From Cryptomeria japonica (Eukaryota > Streptophyta > Pinopsida > Cupressales > Cupressaceae), in assembly GCF_030272615.1 (NCBI RefSeq), contig NC_081411.1, positions 833,206,136 to 833,270,135 of the forward strand: a DNA stretch of 64,000 nt, written 5' to 3'. The translations under genes were made by a program, and so were the position numbers. This document shows positions 59,482 through 64,000 of this stretch, piece by piece; position 1 is the stretch's first letter; each line of letters begins with the position of its first letter. The notes under the pieces are model-generated. The model worked only from the letters and a program-made list of their open reading frames with translations, ran no database searches and was not told the DNA's origin.

Positions 59482-60584
59482 TGTTGAGGCTAAGGTTGAA
59501 CTCCAAAGAAATGTCCTGAAACTTGTTAGTCCATCATAAAATATAAAAAGGAAAGCTACAAGAAACTTAACTTCAACAAATGAGTAACATGAAGTAAATG
59601 AAATAAACAAGATTATACCTTCCATGGTTTACACCTCATTGTGTCCTAACTCCACTGTTCCTGGTTGCAGATGATTTTCTCTCAGACAGGCACTGGTAGC
59701 TTCCAAGATGGCATATGAAGAATGGATCGATATTTAACTGATACTATGATATGCATATGCAAATGATTTAAGCTATGATAAAAATTCTAAAATTGCTAAT
59801 TGCTTCAAACTCAAACTCACGGATGTAAAATAAAGACTCCTAGAATGACTATAAGATTAGCTATTAGTTTTAAAATGGCTTAGGAGACCTCTTTTTATAT
59901 ATTTTTAGTGCATGAGCTTAGGTGGAAGAGATCAACGGTCATGATCAAATCTTACAAATTGGATGGCTATGAGCAAGAAGTTGAAGGTTGAGAGAAAGGG
60001 GGAAGGAGAAGACAAGTGTAACTCTTCTCACCTTGACTGAGTTGAATACTTGAGAGGGTATAGGATAGTTGGAGAAGATGTAGGAATGAGAGGACAAGTG
60101 AACTCAAGTCCTCCTAAGATATAGGGATGTTAGAGAGAATATAGAAGAAGGTTAGGAAATATGTGTACGTGCACAATATTTCATTTATTTTGGAAGTTGG
60201 AGATAAGTGGCTAATAAATGATTTTATTTTATTTAATTTTGTTGAATTAATTTAGCCACATGATGGATGAGTTGGCAAAGGAAAGATGAAGTGGAGATGG
60301 AAAGGCGAGTTGGAAAAGGGATTAAATAATTAAGAAATTATTTAATTAATGAGACTATAGGATAGTAGATAGAGGAATAATTAAATATTAGATATTTAAT
60401 TAATTGATTAGAAGAAAAGGATATAACGAATTAATTAATAAAAATTTTCAATTATTTTAATTAATAGAAGGATATGAAACGAATTAAATAAATTAATCTT
60501 TTAAAATTAACTATTTTATAGAAGAATAATTATAAAATAAATATAAAATATTTATTTAATTGTTCATAGCTATTTTTATGTGTA
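59482..60584 (-). repeat. Tat 5' LTR
   Basis: Begins TGTTGAGGC and aligns with 37554-38676 to tttttatgtgtat. Beyond it C repeat copy 3 begins abruptly, so the element inserted in, or lies at a deletion edge of, a C repeat. Confidence 0.78.
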
Positions 60585-60587
60585 TAT

Positions 60588-62380
60588 AGCTATAAATCTA
60601 TTAAATTTGACGCCTCATAGATTTGTTTGTAGATACAATCGGACATGTTCAAGTAAAGGATCAAGCTATAAATTTTGTCTCTTTATTTTTAGATTCTTGG
60701 AAATTGTATGGAGCACCACCTTGTTTTAGAAAAGCTAAAAGGAGAAGAATGTGTCCATTCTTATACATTGGATTCTAGTTTCCTTGTCTCTATTCATGCA
60801 CATTACTTCCTTTTCCATATAATCTTACTCCTGTAAAATTAGAATCAAATTTCTATTCTATGAGAAAAGAACCATAATTTTGAGAGCCAAAAATTGGTTC
60901 AGCCACTTCTAGCTCAAAGAAGGAAAATCCTAGTTGAAATGCCTCTTGGGACATTCCAAGAAGTAGGGTCCTCTTTTTGGCAAAAAAAAAAAGAGGTGTT
61001 TCATGAAAAATCAAAATTTGTTACAATTGGAGTAAAAATTTGAAGCACTTACACATATAATCTTAAGAAAGTCTATTAATATGAAATGTAGTGTTTTGTG
61101 TCTAGTTTTCAAATATGTAATATATATTCTAATACCTAGATAAAACCAGTTGATTTTTAATAGTCACATGCAAAAATCACTTTTTCAAAGTTAATTTCGA
61201 GGTCCATAATATGCGCATGCTAATAAAAGTATTTTTTTAATTCTTTTTGGGAAAATGTGTATTGTAGTGAATTTTGATGAGGATATTTTTTATTATTTGC
61301 TTCCAAATATTTTTTAATTAAATTTTTACTGGCCCTAATTACTATTTTTGATAACCCCTCATGTATGATCAACATAATTTGAATTAAGATAATCAAAAAA
61401 AAATTTCCATTGTATAAAGAATGGTATCTGGGTTTGTTAAAATAATTTTTTTTTTAAACTTTAAAAAATAGAAGTTATTAAAAAAAGTAAAACCTAGCAT
61501 TCCAAGTTTATGGATTGATTGTTTCAAAAATTAATTAATAAATATAAAAAATTCAAATCATAGAATCATATTCTTATAATATTGTACGAAGTCAAGGTGG
61601 CCATTTTTTCCAAAGATGCACTTGTTTAGGAAATTGCTACCATCTCAATTATGGATCTCACAGGAGGCTATTAAACCATGTCAAAAATCTCAACGGGAGA
61701 CACTAGACATATTCCAAAAATCTCCCCCTCAACGTTACTCGAGGGGATTCAAACATGTGCCCCCTCTCTAATACCACTTGTAGGGAATTAAGTTGGCCAT
61801 TTTTTGAAAAGATACCCCTATTCAGGAAACTACTACCATCCCAATTAAGGATCTCATATGAGGTTGTTAAACCATGTCTCAAATCTCTAGGGGAGACAAA
61901 ATTTTTCTTATAGAAAGGATACAATTCTAATCTTTAAAGTATAGATTTATAACACCAATATCTAGTGCATGAATATTTTTCATAATTTTTTGTTGCATAT
62001 ATTTTTAATTGATTTTTTAAGTCAAATTAGTTATAATTTAGACATAGGTGTACATCTCATGCCGCATAATTTTTTTTGTATGGATTTGAATTAACTTATT
62101 TTTTTATTATTAAAAATATGGATAGTAAGACCTACCGAACAAATATTTTTAGATTTTTTTTTCTTTATTTTTCTTTTTATATGCATGTGTCAACAATGAC
62201 CTTAATGTTTAATGGAAAACCTACCCAACAACATCCTTACAACTTATTACCCAACCCTCTAGTTTGAATCGAGAATATCACCTAGTGCCCTCTCCCATCT
62301 CAACATCTCTCTTCCCTTCAAATAAATATATTCAAAATTATACTTTTTGAAAAACTTGTAATGAGGGCTTCATACTTACA
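60588..62380. repeat. C repeat, copy 3
   Basis: Aligns with 26685-28440 through and beyond the TRIM-like element; the left end is cut by the Tat LTR. Divergence from copy 2 begins again near 62380. No genes; the frame at 62076-62267 is chance. Confidence 0.85.
61583..61898 (-). mobile_element. TRIM-like miniature LTR element, copy in C3
   Basis: Repeats 61583-61702 and 61779-61898, each 120 bp, ending GGGAGACA, around a 76-bp core with the PBS-like motif. Same position as 27662-27978 in C2, so it was present before C2 and C3 separated. Confidence 0.6.
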
Positions 62381-63640
62381 AAACATAACTTCTAAATGAA
62401 AGTGTATTATACTTTTTGGAAATATTATAATAAGGGCTACACACTCTTAAGGTTGAATATATCGAGGATGATATAGTTTGTTAGATGATACCACCATTTC
62501 CAATGGAAGCCATGGGGGGATGGTAGATAAGGTAATTATTTGTGAAGGGAAAGGATACCATTTGGGAACTATAAATCCTCATGTTCATAGATATGTTCTT
62601 TACATCGATAAATGACAATCTAATAACATGTGAAGAAGGGACCTAAATGAATAGTTGAGTGGAAATTTCCTCTTTTATTTGTTTTATATTTAAATAAAAG
62701 GTTCTATTATATTTATCATCCCTTTTTCCTTCTATATAGTATTAACAACATTAGACAGGGTCCCGACCTTCTTATTTTTCAAATATTAGGAAGTTCTTGT
62801 AAATACATTACCATACTTCAAGGTTGTAACACTAAGTGGCAGGTGTCAATCATCTAAGTGAGATGAACTTTGTAAGTTAGTTAGACATAAAGGTTATATG
62901 CATTGTAAAAGAAGATTAAAAACTTTGTATATCCATTTTTTAGTGCAGATTAATTTTATGACTAAATCATTGTAAATGCACATGTATAATTTATTTGGTA
63001 AATCAATGGAAGACATTAATTTTTTTTTAATTTAATTTGTCTCCCATGCTCTTTAAATTTTTAGGTGATCATATGATTTCTAAATATGTATTTTCAATAT
63101 TAATATTAAGCTTTAATTAGTAATATAGTTAATAATTTCATGTTAGAATATTTTTAAGAACAATATATCTGATGGTTAGATCTCATATGCGGGATAAATA
63201 AGATTCAAGAATGAGTGATGTAATAGTAAATAGGAATGAAATTGAGAGCTTGGGACTTGGAAGCCAAGTCTTTGGAACATAATTTTTTTTTAATATTGTA
63301 GGTTATATGTGTAATTGTTTTGGTTCTCTATTTTTTGACTTTATTGCTTAGGATTTTAATTCCCCAATTTGCAATTTCCGTTATAATCATACAAAGACAC
63401 ATAAATACTTTACACTTCAAAATGATAAATCTCATTTTGTAATTTATTTTTTAAATATTCATTCATAATAGTTTTAATGGTACATAAAAAATTTCTTATG
63501 TCTTAACATCAAGCACTTTACTTATATACCTATGAATGTTATCTTCTTGCAACTCTAAGATCTAATACGATTTTGTATTAATGAAATAAAGTTTCCACAA
63601 TCGATACAATTATTGCAATTGCTTTTGGATTAGAATGTGT
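62381..63640. other. AT-rich gene-free DNA
   Basis: No recognisable frame, LTR or repeat partner in the window. Confidence 0.5.
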
Positions 63641-63778
63641 TGAAGAATTTTCGCATCGATCTTTTGGATCACACTCCATGATCCATCATCAAGATGATCA
63701 AGAGAGCACAAGGAGATAGAAAATCATCTTGATGATGGATCACAAAGTGTGATCTGAAATGTTGATGCAAAAATTCTT
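63641..63778. repeat. Short inverted repeat of Penelope terminal motif
   Basis: Left arm about 63641-63698 and right arm 63722-63778 are inverted copies with a 23-nt spacer. Both resemble the Penelope end at 36446-36500. The right arm keeps TTGATGA, a 7-bp stem (ggatcac/gtgatct with one mispair), GAAA and a GATG closing strand; the first core base C is T. The left arm has lost GAAA. Probably degenerate hammerhead-like ends of an almost fully deleted inverted Penelope pair. Confidence 0.65.
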
Positions 63779-64000
63779 GAATACAATTGTAAGTTGATGA
63801 AATTAGGGCTTCACCAATTAGGATAGTAAAACCACCAATTACACAAGAACAACCTTAAATTTAAAAGAGGAATGCAAACCCAATAGATTTAGCCACGATT
63901 CAATTGGAGAAGAGGGTTGAGATGCTGATTGGATTTGTCTATTTGTGTCTTCCCCTTTTAGAGTTGAAGTTGTATTTGAATTGTAAAATTAGATCTATGA
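63779..64000. other. Gene-free right edge
   Basis: Nothing recognised up to the window end. Confidence 0.4.

Larger units (their letters stand above)
36861..60584 (-). mobile_element. Large Tat/Ogre-type Ty3/gypsy element with nested insertions
   Basis: Minus-strand element: 5' LTR 59482-60584, PBS 59460-59477, long leader with 21-nt arrays, gag, protease, RT, RNase H, second archaeal-type RNase H, integrase, a 4-kb 3' region, PPT 38679-38694, and 3' LTR 37554 to about 38676. Beyond the 3' LTR lies another PBS and a 690-bp leader piece (36861-37553). The second RNase H and the size (about 16 kb without the nested Copia) fit the Tat/Ogre clade. All reading frames are broken. Outer limits of the LTRs are uncertain by several bases and no target duplication could be identified. 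Confidence 0.82.

Overview
The window looks like nuclear DNA of a seed plant, most likely a gymnosperm. It is AT-rich, has one intact spliced gene in about 64 kb, and is otherwise packed with old, nested LTR retrotransposons. Primer-binding sites match plant initiator tRNA-Met (TGGTATCAGAGC and close variants). A Penelope-like element with a GIY-YIG endonuclease is present, a class reported in plants chiefly from conifers. The gymnosperm assignment is inference. No rRNA, tRNA, CRISPR or bacterial-type features were seen.

Layout. 1-4.7 kb: Copia-type LTR and internal remnants, then AT-rich DNA. 4.7-12.6 kb: an old LTR split by a complete but stop-riddled Ty3/gypsy chromovirus (4858-11096, 5-bp target duplication ACAAT). 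12.6-16.6 kb: no recognisable gene. 16.6-33.4 kb: a tandem segmental duplication. Each unit carries a short D repeat, a C repeat (with a 315-bp tandem array in unit 1) and an L-gulonolactone-oxidase-like gene. The first gene (21229-23430, three exons, 573 codons) is intact; the second (about 29224-31257) is a pseudogene with at least four lesions. 33.77-36.53 kb: a near-perfect 2.7-kb palindrome made of two head-to-head 5'-truncated Penelope-like copies, each ending in a hammerhead-ribozyme-like motif and bracketed by a 12-bp target duplication. 36.9-60.6 kb: a very large minus-strand Tat/Ogre-type Ty3/gypsy element. Its body is interrupted by a complete Copia element (47932-54642, 1061-bp LTRs, TSD AAGAA) and its 3' region holds an older LTR. 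60.6-62.4 kb: a third C-repeat copy. 62.4-64 kb: AT-rich DNA with a small inverted repeat of the Penelope terminal motif.

How it fits together. The only likely working gene is the secreted FAD-dependent aldonolactone oxidase, of the family linked to ascorbate biosynthesis. Everything else is mobile or duplicated DNA, and the nesting gives a relative chronology: old LTR, then chromovirus; C repeat, then Tat, then Copia; duplicated GLO unit, then Penelope palindrome.

The most unusual structures are the Penelope palindrome with paired ribozyme-like ends, a degenerate array with an exact 21-nt period in the Tat leader, LTRs flanked on both sides by internal sequence (tandem retroelement signatures), a decayed antisense reading frame between pol and the 3' LTR of the Tat element, and a short GLO exon fragment upstream of the intact gene.
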